A stretch of 64,000 bases of DNA, taken from Lentzea californiensis (GTDB lineage: Bacteria > Actinomycetota > Actinomycetes > Mycobacteriales > Pseudonocardiaceae). Below are positions 15,911-23,901 of this stretch, piece by piece. The notes beneath the pieces were generated by a model. That model saw nothing but the letters and a program-made list of their open reading frames with translations. It made no database searches and was not told where the DNA came from. The translations under genes were made by a program, and so were the position numbers. The stretch lies in contig NZ_JANBBE010000013.1 of assembly GCF_024648825.1 (NCBI RefSeq), positions 124,001 to 188,000 on the forward strand, read 5' to 3'. The first letter of the stretch is position 1, and each line of letters starts with the position of its first letter.

Positions 15911-18082
15911 TCATGTGCGCACGGTCTCCGTCAGGCCGGACAGGGCGGCCGGCAACGCCTCGTGGTGCAGCACGCCGAGCCGTTGCGTGGCACGGGTCAG
16001 CGCCACGTAGAGCTCCGCCGCACCGCGCGGCCCACCGGCCAGGATCCGTTCCGGCGCAACGACCAGCACCGAGTCGTACTCCAGGCCCTTGGTCTCCGAG
16101 GCGGGCACCGTGCCGGGTACGCCGGGCGGCCCGATCACCACGCTCGTGCCCTCGAACTCCGCCTCCTGCTTGGCGAACTCCTCGATGGCTCCGGCCAGCT
16201 CGTCCTCGGTCACCAGCCGCGACCACGGCTGGACACCGTTGGCGCGCACCGAGTCCGGCGCCTTCACGTCTGGCGCGAACTCGGCCAGCACCCGTGCCGC
16301 GACGGCCATGATCTCCGCCGGCGTGCGGTAGTTGACCGTCAGCGACCGGTACTCCCAGCGGCCCGGCACGTACGGGTCGAGCATCTGGCCCCACGACGTG
16401 GCGCCCGCCGCGGCGCGACGCTGCGCCAGGTCGCCCACCACCGTGAAGGAACGGCCGGGGCAGCGGCGCATCAGCACCCGCCAGTCCATTTCGGACAGTT
16501 CCTGCGCCTCGTCCACCACCACGTGCCGGTAGGTCCAGGCGCGGTCAGCCAGCGCGCGTTCCGCGAGCGTGCGCTGGTCATGGTCCTCGAAGCGCTCGGC
16601 CAGGTCCTCGGCGAACAACATGTCCGAGGCGAAGAGGTGGTCCTCGTCGTCCATGTGGTCGAAGCGGCCGACCATGCTGTCGAGCACCTCGGCCGCGTAC
16701 CGGGCCTCTGCCCGGCGTTCCGCCGCCGCGGCCTGGTCGTCGGACTGCTCGGTGCCGTCCTTGCCCAGCAGGTCGTGCAGCTCGTCGAGCAACGGCACGT
16801 CCGAGACCGTCCACGGCTCGCCCTCGGCGCGCAGGAGCGACGGGTCCGCGCCCGCCGCCGCGAGCGCCTCCGCCGACGAGTACAGCTCGCCCAGCAGCTC
16901 GAACGGCGTCATGATCGGCCACAGGAAGTCCAGCGCCGCGACGAAGCTCTCGTCGTCGGCGAGGTCCTTGACCAGGCCGGACCGCATGTCCTCCCAGGCC
17001 TGCTTGTCCGACCGGGACATCCAGCCCTTGCCGATGCGGCCGATCGCCCGCTCGGTGAGGACGTACGTGACGATCTCGCGGAACACCGCGCGGGCCTCGT
17101 TGTGCGGCAGGCCGCTGTCGCGCGCCTCCTGCCGGGCCCACTCGGCGACGTCCGCGCCTATCTCGACCACGACGTCCTTCATGCCGATCGGGATCGGCTC
17201 TTCTGGAACGCGCTGCCGGGCGGCGATGGCCGCCTTCAGCACGCCGACCATCGCGCGCGAACCCTTGATCCGCGCCACGTCCGGAGCGTCCTCGGCGGTC
17301 GCGAGCAGACCCGGCAGCAGGCTGCCCGCGGTCGAGAACACGACGTCCGACTCGCCCAGCGACGGCAGCACGCGGCTGATGTGGTTGAGGAACGCGGGGT
17401 TCGGGCCGACGACGAGCACGCCGTGCCGTTCCATGCGCTCTCGTTGCGTGTACATCAGGTACGCGACCCGGTGCAGCGCCACGACCGTCTTGCCGGTACC
17501 GGGGCCGCCCTCGATCACCAGCACGCCGGGGTGGTCGAGCCGGATGATCGCGTCCTGTTCGGACTGGATGGTCGCGACGATGTCGCGCATGCCGTCGCCG
17601 CGCGGTGCGTTCAACGCCTCCAGCAGGGCCACGTCCCCCTGCTCCTCGCCGAGCTTGCCGAACACCTCGTCGGTGAACCCGGCCAGGGCACGGCGGCGCG
17701 TGAGGAACTGACGGCGCCGGAGCATGCCCTCAGGCGTGGCCCCGGTCGCGGTGTAGAACGGCCGCGCCGCCGGTGCCCGCCAGTCGAGCAACGCCGGCTC
17801 GAACTCGTTCTCCTCGTCGAACAGCCCGATGCGCCCGATGTAGGAGGTCTCGCCGTCGACGCTGTCCAGCCGGCCGAAGCACAGGCCGTAGTCGGCCACG
17901 TTCAGGCGCTTCATCTCGCGGTGCCGGGCGCGCACCTCGTTGTCACGCTCCATCGCGGTCTCGCCGGTGCCACCCAGCGCAGACAGGTACGCGGCCTTCA
18001 CGCGCGCGCGTTCCCCGTCGAGCCGCGCGTAGAGGTCGGCCACGTATTCACGCTCGGACTGCAGTTCTTCTTCGTAACCCAC
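15911..18082 (-). CDS. helR: HelD/HelR-type RNA polymerase-associated ATPase
   Basis: A 723-aa superfamily 1 helicase-like ATPase. The start is taken at the GTG 18082 (VGYEEELQSEREYVADLYAR), preceded by GGGGAG; a longer frame would run through the RAE-like element. The N-terminal coiled coil is followed by Walker A GGPGTGKTVVALHRVAYL, Walker B VVVDEAQELSEMDW, VVGDLAQRR and a C-terminal helicase motif LYVALTRATQRLGVL. HelD-family proteins insert into RNA polymerase and recycle it. The HelR branch in actinomycetes removes rifamycin from the enzyme and is induced by rifamycins through a RAE. The RAE-like palindrome 55 nt upstream supports HelR. Confidence 0.85.
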   Translation of the reverse strand: MGYEEELQSEREYVADLYARLDGERARVKAAYLSALGGTGETAMERDNEVRARHREMKRLNVADYGLCFGRLDSVDGETSYIGRIGLFDEENEFEPALLDWRAPAARPFYTATGATPEGMLRRRQFLTRRRALAGFTDEVFGKLGEEQGDVALLEALNAPRGDGMRDIVATIQSEQDAIIRLDHPGVLVIEGGPGTGKTVVALHRVAYLMYTQRERMERHGVLVVGPNPAFLNHISRVLPSLGESDVVFSTAGSLLPGLLATAEDAPDVARIKGSRAMVGVLKAAIAARQRVPEEPIPIGMKDVVVEIGADVAEWARQEARDSGLPHNEARAVFREIVTYVLTERAIGRIGKGWMSRSDKQAWEDMRSGLVKDLADDESFVAALDFLWPIMTPFELLGELYSSAEALAAAGADPSLLRAEGEPWTVSDVPLLDELHDLLGKDGTEQSDDQAAAAERRAEARYAAEVLDSMVGRFDHMDDEDHLFASDMLFAEDLAERFEDHDQRTLAERALADRAWTYRHVVVDEAQELSEMDWRVLMRRCPGRSFTVVGDLAQRRAAAGATSWGQMLDPYVPGRWEYRSLTVNYRTPAEIMAVAARVLAEFAPDVKAPDSVRANGVQPWSRLVTEDELAGAIEEFAKQEAEFEGTSVVIGPPGVPGTVPASETKGLEYDSVLVVAPERILAGGPRGAAELYVALTRATQRLGVLHHEALPAALSGLTETVRT

Positions 18083-18136
18083 GTGCTCCCCAGTGCGCCT
18101 GTGTTCTGGCTGAGGCGATGAGTGTGAACGATGCAC

Positions 18137-18157
18137 GGGGTCTTGTGGCAAGGCCCC
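18137..18157 (-). promoter_or_regulatory. RAE-like (rifamycin-associated element) inverted repeat upstream of helR
   Basis: Arms GGGG-T-CTTG and CAAG-G-CCCC flank a 3-nt centre, a near-perfect palindrome. This matches my recollection of the rifamycin-associated element (GGGGCTTGC..GCAAGSCCC-type) found before rifamycin-response genes of actinomycetes, including helR. A TATAGC that could be a -10 lies just upstream on the minus strand. Confidence 0.75.
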
Positions 18158-18432
18158 CTGTCTGCTATACGGTTGAGTGGGAAGAATCGCACCGCTGTGT
18201 GACAAGCGCGTGTGCGACCTGGGTGGTTCTCCTCTTCAGGCTGAGTGGCATCCGCTCGACAGCACCTGCCCCAAACTCTTGCCCGCCGCCGGTTCCGTTC
18301 GGCACGCGGGGGCCCCGCGTGTCCTACAGGGGTACGTAGGGTCCCCGCGTGCCCTTGGAAAGTTGAGTCGGAGGCGCTCAGGTCTGGTGTGTGGGCGTAG
18401 CCCATCGGTTCGGGCGGGGCCTCGGCCGAGGC
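18158..18432. other. Intergenic region between helR and the XRE-cupin gene
   Basis: About 275 nt without a supported gene. It has GC-rich inverted repeats around CACGCGGGG/CCCCGCGTG (near 18300-18320) and a second CCCCGCGTG copy about 35 nt on. A 16-bp palindrome GGCCTCGGCCGAGGCC at 18418-18433 touches the stop of the XRE gene and may be its terminator. Confidence 0.4.
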
Positions 18433-19017
18433 CTAGACCGTGTGCTCCATGACCATCATCGCGGTCGTGCCCGGCTCCAGCGCCTTGCAGATGTGCGCGA
18501 GGTCGCCGGGATAGACGATGTAGTCACCGGGCCCGAGCTCGACGGGGTCGTCGGCGAGGCCCGCGAGGCAACGGCCGGTCGCCACGATCATGTGCTCGAT
18601 GCTGCCCGGCACGTGCGGGAGCGACTCGCGGGCGCCGCCGGGTTCGAGGGCCAGCCAGTAGATGTCGTGCTTGGTGCCCGGACGGCAGGCGGCCAGCAGC
18701 GTCGCGGAGTAGTGCGCGCGTTCGGAATGGATGACCGGGCCCTCGCCCGCGCGGATCACCTGCACGCGCGGCACGGCGGGTTCTACTAGCCGGCTGAACG
18801 GGACGCCCAGCGCCACGCCGAGGGCCCACAGGGTTTCCACGCTGGGGTTTCCGGCGCCGGACTCCAGTTGGGACAGAGTTGACTTCGCCACGCCGGCCTT
18901 CTTGGCGACCTCGGAGAGCGACATGCCGGTGCGGTCGCGCTCACGGCGGAGGTTGGCCGCGATGAGGTCGAGTGGTGCGTTCGACACAGAAGTCCATCCG
19001 TTCGTCTTGACGAACAC
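18433..19017 (-). CDS. XRE-family regulator with C-terminal cupin sensor
   Basis: Up to 194 aa. The N-terminal helix-turn-helix is clear (LRRERDRTGMSLSEVAKKAG, VAKSTLSQLESGAGNPSVET, about residues 20-75). A cupin barrel with LEPGGARESLPHVPGSIEHM and LGPGDYIVYPGDLAHICKAL fills the C-terminal half. The GTG at 19017 and a GTG 10 codons later (18987) are both possible starts. It is divergent from azlCD, and two copies of GTTCG-N6-CGAAC lie in the shared promoter region, so it very likely controls the exporter and itself in response to a small ligand such as an amino acid. The ligand is not readable from sequence. Confidence 0.85.
   Translation of the reverse strand: MFVKTNGWTSVSNAPLDLIAANLRRERDRTGMSLSEVAKKAGVAKSTLSQLESGAGNPSVETLWALGVALGVPFSRLVEPAVPRVQVIRAGEGPVIHSERAHYSATLLAACRPGTKHDIYWLALEPGGARESLPHVPGSIEHMIVATGRCLAGLADDPVELGPGDYIVYPGDLAHICKALEPGTTAMMVMEHTV
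19000..19015. promoter_or_regulatory. Candidate operator GTTCG-N6-CGAAC (copy 1)
   Basis: GTTCGTCTTGACGAAC, a palindrome with 7-bp arms around TT, lies over the first codons of the XRE-cupin frame if the upstream start is used, or just upstream of the internal GTG start. Confidence 0.5.
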
Positions 19018-19042
19018 CGATCCCCGGTGTTCATCTTAATGG

Positions 19043-19747
19043 GTGGTGCGTTCGATCTGGCGAACTCTTGATGCTGTGCTCCTGCGTGACGTTGCCGCGG
19101 TCGCACTCGGTGCCGCGGTGACCGGTGCGTCGTTCGGTGCGATCTCGGTGGCCTCCGGCCTGCCGTGGTGGATACCCGTGCTGATGTCGCTGCTGATCTT
19201 CGCGGGCGGCTCGCAGTTCATGGCCGTGGGCATTGTCGCCGCTGGTGGCAGCCCTGCCGCGGCGGTGCTGGCCGGGCTCGTGCTCAACGCGCGGCACCTG
19301 CCGTTCGGGCTCGCGATCGGGGACGTGCTGGGCAAGAGCCCGCTCGCCCGGATCGTCGGCAGCCACCTGCTGATCGACGAGTCGACGGCGTTCGCGATGG
19401 CGCAGAAGGATCCCGCGAGAGCGCGTGCGGCCTACTGGGCGTGCGGCGTGTCGTTGTTCTTCAGTTGGAACACGGGCGTGCTCATCGGTGCGCTCGTGGG
19501 GCAGGCGATCGGCGACCCGATGACGTTCGGGCTCGACGCGGCGTTCCCGGCGGCACTGCTGGCGCTCACGCTGCCGGCGCTCAAGGACGCGGCCACGCGC
19601 AACGCGGCGCTCGTGGGCGCGGCGATCGCGCTCGCCACGACGCCGTTCCTGCCCGCGGGTGTGCCGGTGCTGCTCGCGCTGGCCGGGCTGTTCGCGTTCC
19701 GCACCACCAAGAAGGAGGAGGAGCCGTGCCCGTCACCGCAGTCCTGA
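19043..19747 (+). CDS. azlC: AzlC-family branched-chain amino acid exporter, large subunit
   Basis: A 234-aa membrane protein with six or more hydrophobic helices and the AzlC signature: FGAISVASGLPWWIPVLMSL, IFAGGSQFMAVGIVAAGGS, LVLNARHLPFGLAIGDVL and LLIDESTAFAMAQ. AzlCD exports leucine, isoleucine, valine and analogues such as 4-azaleucine. The GTG at 19043 has no Shine-Dalgarno and sits close to a CTTAAT that could be a -10, so the message may be leaderless. It overlaps azlD by 22 nt. Divergent from the XRE-cupin regulator. Confidence 0.9.
   Translation: MVRSIWRTLDAVLLRDVAAVALGAAVTGASFGAISVASGLPWWIPVLMSLLIFAGGSQFMAVGIVAAGGSPAAAVLAGLVLNARHLPFGLAIGDVLGKSPLARIVGSHLLIDESTAFAMAQKDPARARAAYWACGVSLFFSWNTGVLIGALVGQAIGDPMTFGLDAAFPAALLALTLPALKDAATRNAALVGAAIALATTPFLPAGVPVLLALAGLFAFRTTKKEEEPCPSPQS
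19050..19065. promoter_or_regulatory. Candidate operator GTTCG-N6-CGAAC (copy 2)
   Basis: GTTCGATCTGGCGAAC repeats the GTTCG-N6-CGAAC pattern 50 nt from copy 1, about five helical turns, and overlaps the first codons of azlC. The spacing suggests cooperative binding by the XRE-cupin protein. Confidence 0.5.
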
Positions 19748-20034
19748 TCCTGGCCGCCGGTACCTTCGCGATCCGGTTCGCCGGGCCGTTGTTGCGCGAC
19801 CGCGTCACCCTGCCCGAGAAAGTCCGCGAACTGATGTCGGCGTCCGCGACGGTGTTGCTGCTGGCACTGGTGGCGGTCTCGGCGTTGACGAGCGGCAAGC
19901 AGTTCGGCGGCTGGGCGCTCGCCATCGGAGTCGCGGTCGGCGGTCTCGCGGCGTGGCGGAAACTGCCGTTCGTCGCAGTTATCGTGCTGGCCGCGGTGAC
20001 CACTGCGGGACTAAGGCTCGTCGGTGTGGCCTGA
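19726..20034 (+). CDS. azlD: AzlD-family branched-chain amino acid exporter, small subunit
   Basis: A 102-aa protein with three to four membrane helices, starting VPVTAVLILAAGTFAIRFAG from the GTG at 19726. It is preceded by an unusually strong AAGGAGGAGGAG that also encodes the Lys/Glu tail of AzlC. The motif RFAGPLLRDRVTLPEKVREL and the later GGWALAIGVAVGGLAAWRKL are typical of AzlD. It acts only with AzlC, with which it overlaps by 22 nt. It ends 8 nt before the convergent Lrp/AsnC gene. Confidence 0.9.
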   Translation: MPVTAVLILAAGTFAIRFAGPLLRDRVTLPEKVRELMSASATVLLLALVAVSALTSGKQFGGWALAIGVAVGGLAAWRKLPFVAVIVLAAVTTAGLRLVGVA

Positions 20035-20042
20035 GGAATCGA

Positions 20043-20483
20043 TCAATGCTTCCTGACGTGCGAGAAAAGCAGGTTTGTATGAACCTCTGTCACCTCTCTG
20101 CGGCTGGTGAACTTGTCGAGCACGAGTCGTTGCAGATGGCCGACATCGGATACCGCGACGTGCACCAGGAAATCCTCTGGACCTGTCACGTGTGATAGTG
20201 CGAGCGTTTCCGGCAGCGACAGCACATAAGCCATGAACGGGTCGACGATCTCCTTGGTGTGCGGGCGGATCTTCACCGCGAGCATCGCCTGGACGTGCTG
20301 CCCGACCGCGTTCGGGTCGATCTCGGCGTGGTAGCCGGTGATCACGCCGCGTTCCCGCAGCGCCCGGTGCCGGACGACGGCCGTGGACTGCGCCACGTTG
20401 ACGCGTTCGGCCAGGTCCTTGTTCTGCAGCCGCGCGTCCTTCCGCAGCTCCCGCACGATGGCCTCGTCGATCGAATCCAGCAC
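20043..20483 (-). CDS. Lrp/AsnC-family transcriptional regulator
   Basis: A 146-aa protein from the GTG at 20483 (VLDSIDEAIVRELRKDARLQ) with GGAG upstream. Its AsnC-type helix-turn-helix NKDLAERVNVAQSTAVVRHRAL is followed by a RAM effector domain (AMLAVKIRPHT, VTGPEDFLVHVAV). Such proteins bind an amino acid and usually regulate the adjacent gene. It is divergent, 74 nt apart, from the gamma-lyase-like enzyme and the amino acid permease, an arrangement resembling mdeR-mdeA. A role in methionine or cysteine catabolism is therefore plausible but unproven. Confidence 0.88.
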   Translation of the reverse strand: MLDSIDEAIVRELRKDARLQNKDLAERVNVAQSTAVVRHRALRERGVITGYHAEIDPNAVGQHVQAMLAVKIRPHTKEIVDPFMAYVLSLPETLALSHVTGPEDFLVHVAVSDVGHLQRLVLDKFTSRREVTEVHTNLLFSHVRKH

Positions 20484-20557
20484 GGCTCTTCTCCGTTCCA
20501 CCGAATCAGCTGCGGTCTTTCGCCCACTCTGCCGAGGAAGTCTCCACCATTCGGGCC

Positions 20558-21745
20558 ATGACGCGCATCGAGACCATCGCAGTGCACGGCGGCCGCGACG
20601 ACCTCGCGGAGCTCGGCGTGCACGCTCCCCCCATCGACCTGTCCACCACCTACCCCGTCCCTGACCAGGCGCTCGGCGGGGAAGCACTGGGTGAGTGGGC
20701 CACCGGGGCCGCGCGGGCCGCCTCGCCGGTCTACGCACGGCTGCACAACCCGACGGTGGCCCGGTTCGAGCAGGCGCTCGCGGCTCTCGAGCACACCGAG
20801 ACGTCCGTGGCGTTCGGCAGCGGCATGGCCGCGGTGACCGCCGTGGTCCAGGCCGCCTGCGTGATGGCGGGAAAACCGCACGTCGTAGCCGTGCGGCCGT
20901 TGTACGGCGGCACCGATCACCTGCTGTCGTCCGGTCTCCTGGGCGTCACGACCACGTACGTCGAAGCGGGCCTGGTGTCCTCCGCGATCCGGCCGGACAC
21001 CGGGCTCGTGGTCGTCGAGACCCCGGCCAACCCCAACCTGGACCTCGTCGACATCGAGCACGTCGTGCGCCAGGCCGGCTCCGTGCCGGTCATGGTCGAC
21101 AACACCTTCGCGACGCCGATCCTGCAGAACCCGGCGCTGCACGGCGCCTCCTACGTGCTGCACTCCGGCACCAAGTACCTCGGCGGGCACGGTGACGTGC
21201 TCGGCGGCGTCGTGGCCTGCTCCGAGTCGCTCGCGGCGGCGTTGCGGCAGGTCAGGATCATCACGGGCGCCGTCCTGCATCCCCTGGGCGGCTACCTGCT
21301 GCACCGCGGGCTGGCCACCCTGCCGTTGCGCGTCGAAGCGGCTTCGCGTTCGGCCGCCGTCCTGGCCTCCCGGCTGGCCGAGCACGACGCCGTGGAGTTC
21401 GTGCGCTACCCGTCCAGGTCACGGCAGATGCGCGGAACCGGCGCGATGATCGCGTTCGGTGTGCACGGCGATCCCGTCGAGGTCGTGCGGCGGCTGAAGC
21501 TCATCACGCCGGCCGTCTCATTGGGTTCGGTCGACACGCTTATCGAGCACCCCTCGGCTTTGACTCACCGCCTGGTACCCGGCGAAGAACTGCGTGCTTC
21601 TGGCGTTCCGGACAATTTGCTGCGCATTTCCGTGGGACTCGAGCACCTCGAGGACATTTGGGACGACTTGAACGCAGCGCTCTGTGACGTCGCTTACGTT
21701 AAGTCTTCCCCAACTGATTTCTTGGTGATGACCGCCACTCGCTAG
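20558..21745 (+). CDS. Cys/Met-metabolism PLP enzyme (gamma-lyase/gamma-synthase family)
   Basis: A 395-aa type I PLP enzyme. Family signatures are YARLHNPTVARFEQALAALE, FGSGMAAVTAV, VETPANPNLDLVDIE, MVDNTFATPILQNPALHGA and HSGTKYLGGHGDVLGG, with the Schiff-base Lys in GTKYL. Divergence from an AsnC regulator and a following permease suggest methionine gamma-lyase, but the active-site Cys of well-studied gamma-lyases (LYGCT) is Gly here (LYGGT). Cystathionine gamma-lyase or another thiol lyase therefore fits equally well. The product's C-terminal 40 codons are less GC-rich than the rest. Confidence 0.8.
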   Translation: MTRIETIAVHGGRDDLAELGVHAPPIDLSTTYPVPDQALGGEALGEWATGAARAASPVYARLHNPTVARFEQALAALEHTETSVAFGSGMAAVTAVVQAACVMAGKPHVVAVRPLYGGTDHLLSSGLLGVTTTYVEAGLVSSAIRPDTGLVVVETPANPNLDLVDIEHVVRQAGSVPVMVDNTFATPILQNPALHGASYVLHSGTKYLGGHGDVLGGVVACSESLAAALRQVRIITGAVLHPLGGYLLHRGLATLPLRVEAASRSAAVLASRLAEHDAVEFVRYPSRSRQMRGTGAMIAFGVHGDPVEVVRRLKLITPAVSLGSVDTLIEHPSALTHRLVPGEELRASGVPDNLLRISVGLEHLEDIWDDLNAALCDVAYVKSSPTDFLVMTATR

Positions 21746-21761
21746 GGTTCCCCGAATCAGC

Positions 21762-21818
21762 GCGTCGGGGCGCGGGAGGTTCCGACGCGAGCATTTTTCC
21801 GTTTCGGAAGGAACCTCC
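21762..21818 (+). promoter_or_regulatory. Possible attenuator/terminator before the permease gene
   Basis: Hairpin 1 (GCGTCGG at 21762-21768 with CCGACGC at 21782-21788) is followed by GAGCATTTTT, like an intrinsic terminator. A second pairing, GGAGGTTCC (21775-21783) with GGAACCTCC (21810-21818), overlaps hairpin 1 and covers part of the GGAAGGA ribosome binding site of the permease. A small TTCCG-TTT-CGGAA stem lies between. The structures appear mutually exclusive. Confidence 0.45.
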
Positions 21819-21820
21819 TC

Positions 21821-23218
21821 GTGAGTTCTGTGGAAACTGATGCGGACGGCTACACCAAGGCGTTGAGCAAGCGTCAGGTGCAGATGATCGCAATCGGTGG
21901 CGCGATCGGCGTCGGCCTTTTCCTGGGTGCGGGCGGACGCCTCGCCACAGCGGGGCCGTCGCTGATCCTGTCTTACGCGGTGTGCGGCCTCGCGGCGTTC
22001 TTCGTCATGCGCGCGCTGGGTGAACTCGTGCTCCACCGGCCCGTGTCCGGCAGCTTCGTCGAGTACGCCCGCGAGTTCATCGGCCCGTGGGCCGGCTTCA
22101 CGTCGGGCTGGCTCTACTGGCTGAACTGGGCCATGACGGGCATCGCCGAGATCACCGCCGTCGCGATCTACATGCACAAGTGGTTCCCGGACCTGCCGCA
22201 GTGGATCACCGCGCTGGTGGCGCTGTTCGTGCTCGTCGCGATCAACATGCTCTCCGTCAAGCTCTTCGGCGAGCTGGAGTTCTGGTTCAGCGTCATCAAG
22301 GTGACCGCGATCGTCGTGTTCCTAGTCGTGGGCACCGGCCTGGTCATCGGCAACGCGGACGTCGGGGGCACCACGGCGTCGGTCTCGAACACCCTGGGCC
22401 ACGGCGGCCTGTTCCCGGCGGGCTTCGGCATCGCGCTGATGACGCTGCAGGCCGTGGTCTTCGCCTACTCGGCCATCGAGCTCGTCGGCATCGCCGCGGG
22501 CGAGACCAAGGACCCCGAGAAGATCATGCCGCGCGCCATCAACGGCGTGGTCTACCGCATCGCGATCTTCTACGTCGGTTCGGTGCTGCTGCTGACGATG
22601 TTGTTGCCGTGGGACCACTTCACCGGCACCGAGTCGCCGTTCGTGACCGTGTTCTCGGCGCTGGGCGTCCCGGTGGTCGGCGACATCATGAACGCCGTGG
22701 TGCTGACGGCCGCGTTGTCCTCGTGCAACTCAGGCCTGTACTCCACCGGTCGCATCCTGCGGTCGCTGGCGCAGAAGGGTGAGGCCCCGGCCCTCACCGC
22801 CAGGATGAACTCCCGGCACGTGCCGTACGGCGGCATCCTGTTCACCGGCGTCGCCTACCTGTTCGGCGTGGTGCTCAACTACACCGTGCCGAAGGAGGCC
22901 TTCGACATCGCGATCGCCGTCGCGTCGCTGGGTGTCGTCTCGACCTGGGCCACGTTGATCATCTGTCAGCTGCGCCTGCGCAAGAAGGCCTTGGCGGGCG
23001 AGATCGCGCGGCCGTCCTACCGGATGCCCGGCGCGCCTTACACCTCGTACGGGACGCTGGCGTTCCTCGCGCTGGTGATCGGGCAGATGGCCTTCGCCGG
23101 CACCGCCGAGAAGATCGCGTTCTGGTCGATCCCGGTGGTCGCGCTGGTCCTGTTCCTCGGGTGGCGCTTCGTGAAGTCGCGTGAGGCGCAGCAGGCGGAG
23201 CTCGTCTCCGTCGACTGA
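21821..23218 (+). CDS. APC-superfamily amino acid permease (AAT family)
   Basis: A 465-aa protein with 12 predicted membrane helices. The N-terminal AAT signature is IAIGGAIGVGLFLGAGGRLA, followed by ALGELVLHRPVSGSFVEYAR and later ELVGIAAGETKDPEKIMPRA, the region typical of GABA, asparagine or aromatic amino acid permeases. The start is the GTG at 21821, with GGAAGGA about 8 nt upstream. It follows the gamma-lyase-like gene by 75 nt, and the leader between them contains overlapping hairpins. It probably imports the amino acid used by that enzyme. The substrate is inference. Confidence 0.88.
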   Translation: MSSVETDADGYTKALSKRQVQMIAIGGAIGVGLFLGAGGRLATAGPSLILSYAVCGLAAFFVMRALGELVLHRPVSGSFVEYAREFIGPWAGFTSGWLYWLNWAMTGIAEITAVAIYMHKWFPDLPQWITALVALFVLVAINMLSVKLFGELEFWFSVIKVTAIVVFLVVGTGLVIGNADVGGTTASVSNTLGHGGLFPAGFGIALMTLQAVVFAYSAIELVGIAAGETKDPEKIMPRAINGVVYRIAIFYVGSVLLLTMLLPWDHFTGTESPFVTVFSALGVPVVGDIMNAVVLTAALSSCNSGLYSTGRILRSLAQKGEAPALTARMNSRHVPYGGILFTGVAYLFGVVLNYTVPKEAFDIAIAVASLGVVSTWATLIICQLRLRKKALAGEIARPSYRMPGAPYTSYGTLAFLALVIGQMAFAGTAEKIAFWSIPVVALVLFLGWRFVKSREAQQAELVSVD

Positions 23219-23264
23219 CCTGGTGTCGCCCGGAGGGCTGCGCAGCGGGGTCGTGGACCTCGAA

Positions 23265-23270
23265 TATGCT
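23265..23270 (+). promoter_or_regulatory. Putative -10 box for leaderless pdxT
   Basis: TATGCT (TANNNT) ends 7 nt before the ATG at 23278. There is no Shine-Dalgarno, which suggests a leaderless pdxT-yebC message separate from pdxS. Confidence 0.5.
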
Positions 23271-23277
23271 GGTGAGC

Positions 23278-23901
23278 ATGGTTGCAGCCCCACCCGTCAT
23301 CGGCGTGCTAGCCCTCCAGGGCGACGTCCAGGAACACCTCGTGTCGCTCGCGAAGTGCGATGTCACCGCACGCCCGGTCCGACGCGCCGAGGAGCTGGAC
23401 GAGCTCGACGGCATCGTCATCCCCGGCGGCGAGTCGACGACCATGAGCAAGCTCCTGGTGAACTTCGAGCTGCTGGAGCCGCTGCGCGCCAAGATCAAGG
23501 CCGGGTTCCCCGCCTACGGGTCGTGCGCGGGCATGATCCTGCTGGCCGAGAACGTGCTGGACGGCCGGGAGGACCAGGAACAGCTCGGCGGCCTGGCCGT
23601 CACGGTCCGGCGCAACGCGTTCGGCAGGCAGGCCGACTCGTTCGAGACCGACCTCGACCTGGCCGGGGAGACCGTGCACGCCGTGTTCATCCGAGCACCT
23701 TGGGTGGAGGCGGTGAGCGGGGACGTCGAGGTTCTCGCTACGGTGCCTGTTACGGCTGAGGCGGGAGACGCCGCCGGTAGGATCGTCGCGGTCAGGCAGG
23801 GCAACGTGCTGGCGACGGCGTTCCACCCGGAGCTCACGGGTGACGAGCGTGTTCACCGACTGTTCGTTGACATGGTTCGCGGTTCGACGGAGGAGAAATG
23901 A
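23278..23901 (+). CDS. pdxT: Pyridoxal 5'-phosphate synthase, glutaminase subunit
   Basis: A 207-aa class I glutamine amidotransferase from the ATG at 23278; the in-frame ATG at 23266 is part of the likely promoter. It has IGVLALQGDVQEHL, IVIPGGESTTMSKLL, the nucleophile Cys83 in YGSCAGMILLA, and the His-Glu pair in AFHPELTGD. It supplies ammonia to PdxS. The PdxS gene is 8 kb upstream rather than adjacent, which is unusual, and pdxT has its own leaderless-type promoter. Its stop overlaps the yebC start by 4 nt (ATGA). Confidence 0.95.
   Translation: MVAAPPVIGVLALQGDVQEHLVSLAKCDVTARPVRRAEELDELDGIVIPGGESTTMSKLLVNFELLEPLRAKIKAGFPAYGSCAGMILLAENVLDGREDQEQLGGLAVTVRRNAFGRQADSFETDLDLAGETVHAVFIRAPWVEAVSGDVEVLATVPVTAEAGDAAGRIVAVRQGNVLATAFHPELTGDERVHRLFVDMVRGSTEEK

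Noticed and set aside
18083..18205. Longer helR start at 18205
   Set aside because: The extra 41 residues read through the RAE-like palindrome and look non-coding; the GTG at 18082 begins the conserved coiled coil.
18290..18360. Possible tRNA or structured RNA in the helR-XRE gap
   Set aside because: GC-rich hairpins are present, but no T-loop or anticodon arm can be assembled.
19043..23218. Idea that the 15-23 kb block is a recently mobile island
   Set aside because: No integrase, tRNA, direct-repeat ends or composition shift were seen; rearrangement is as likely.
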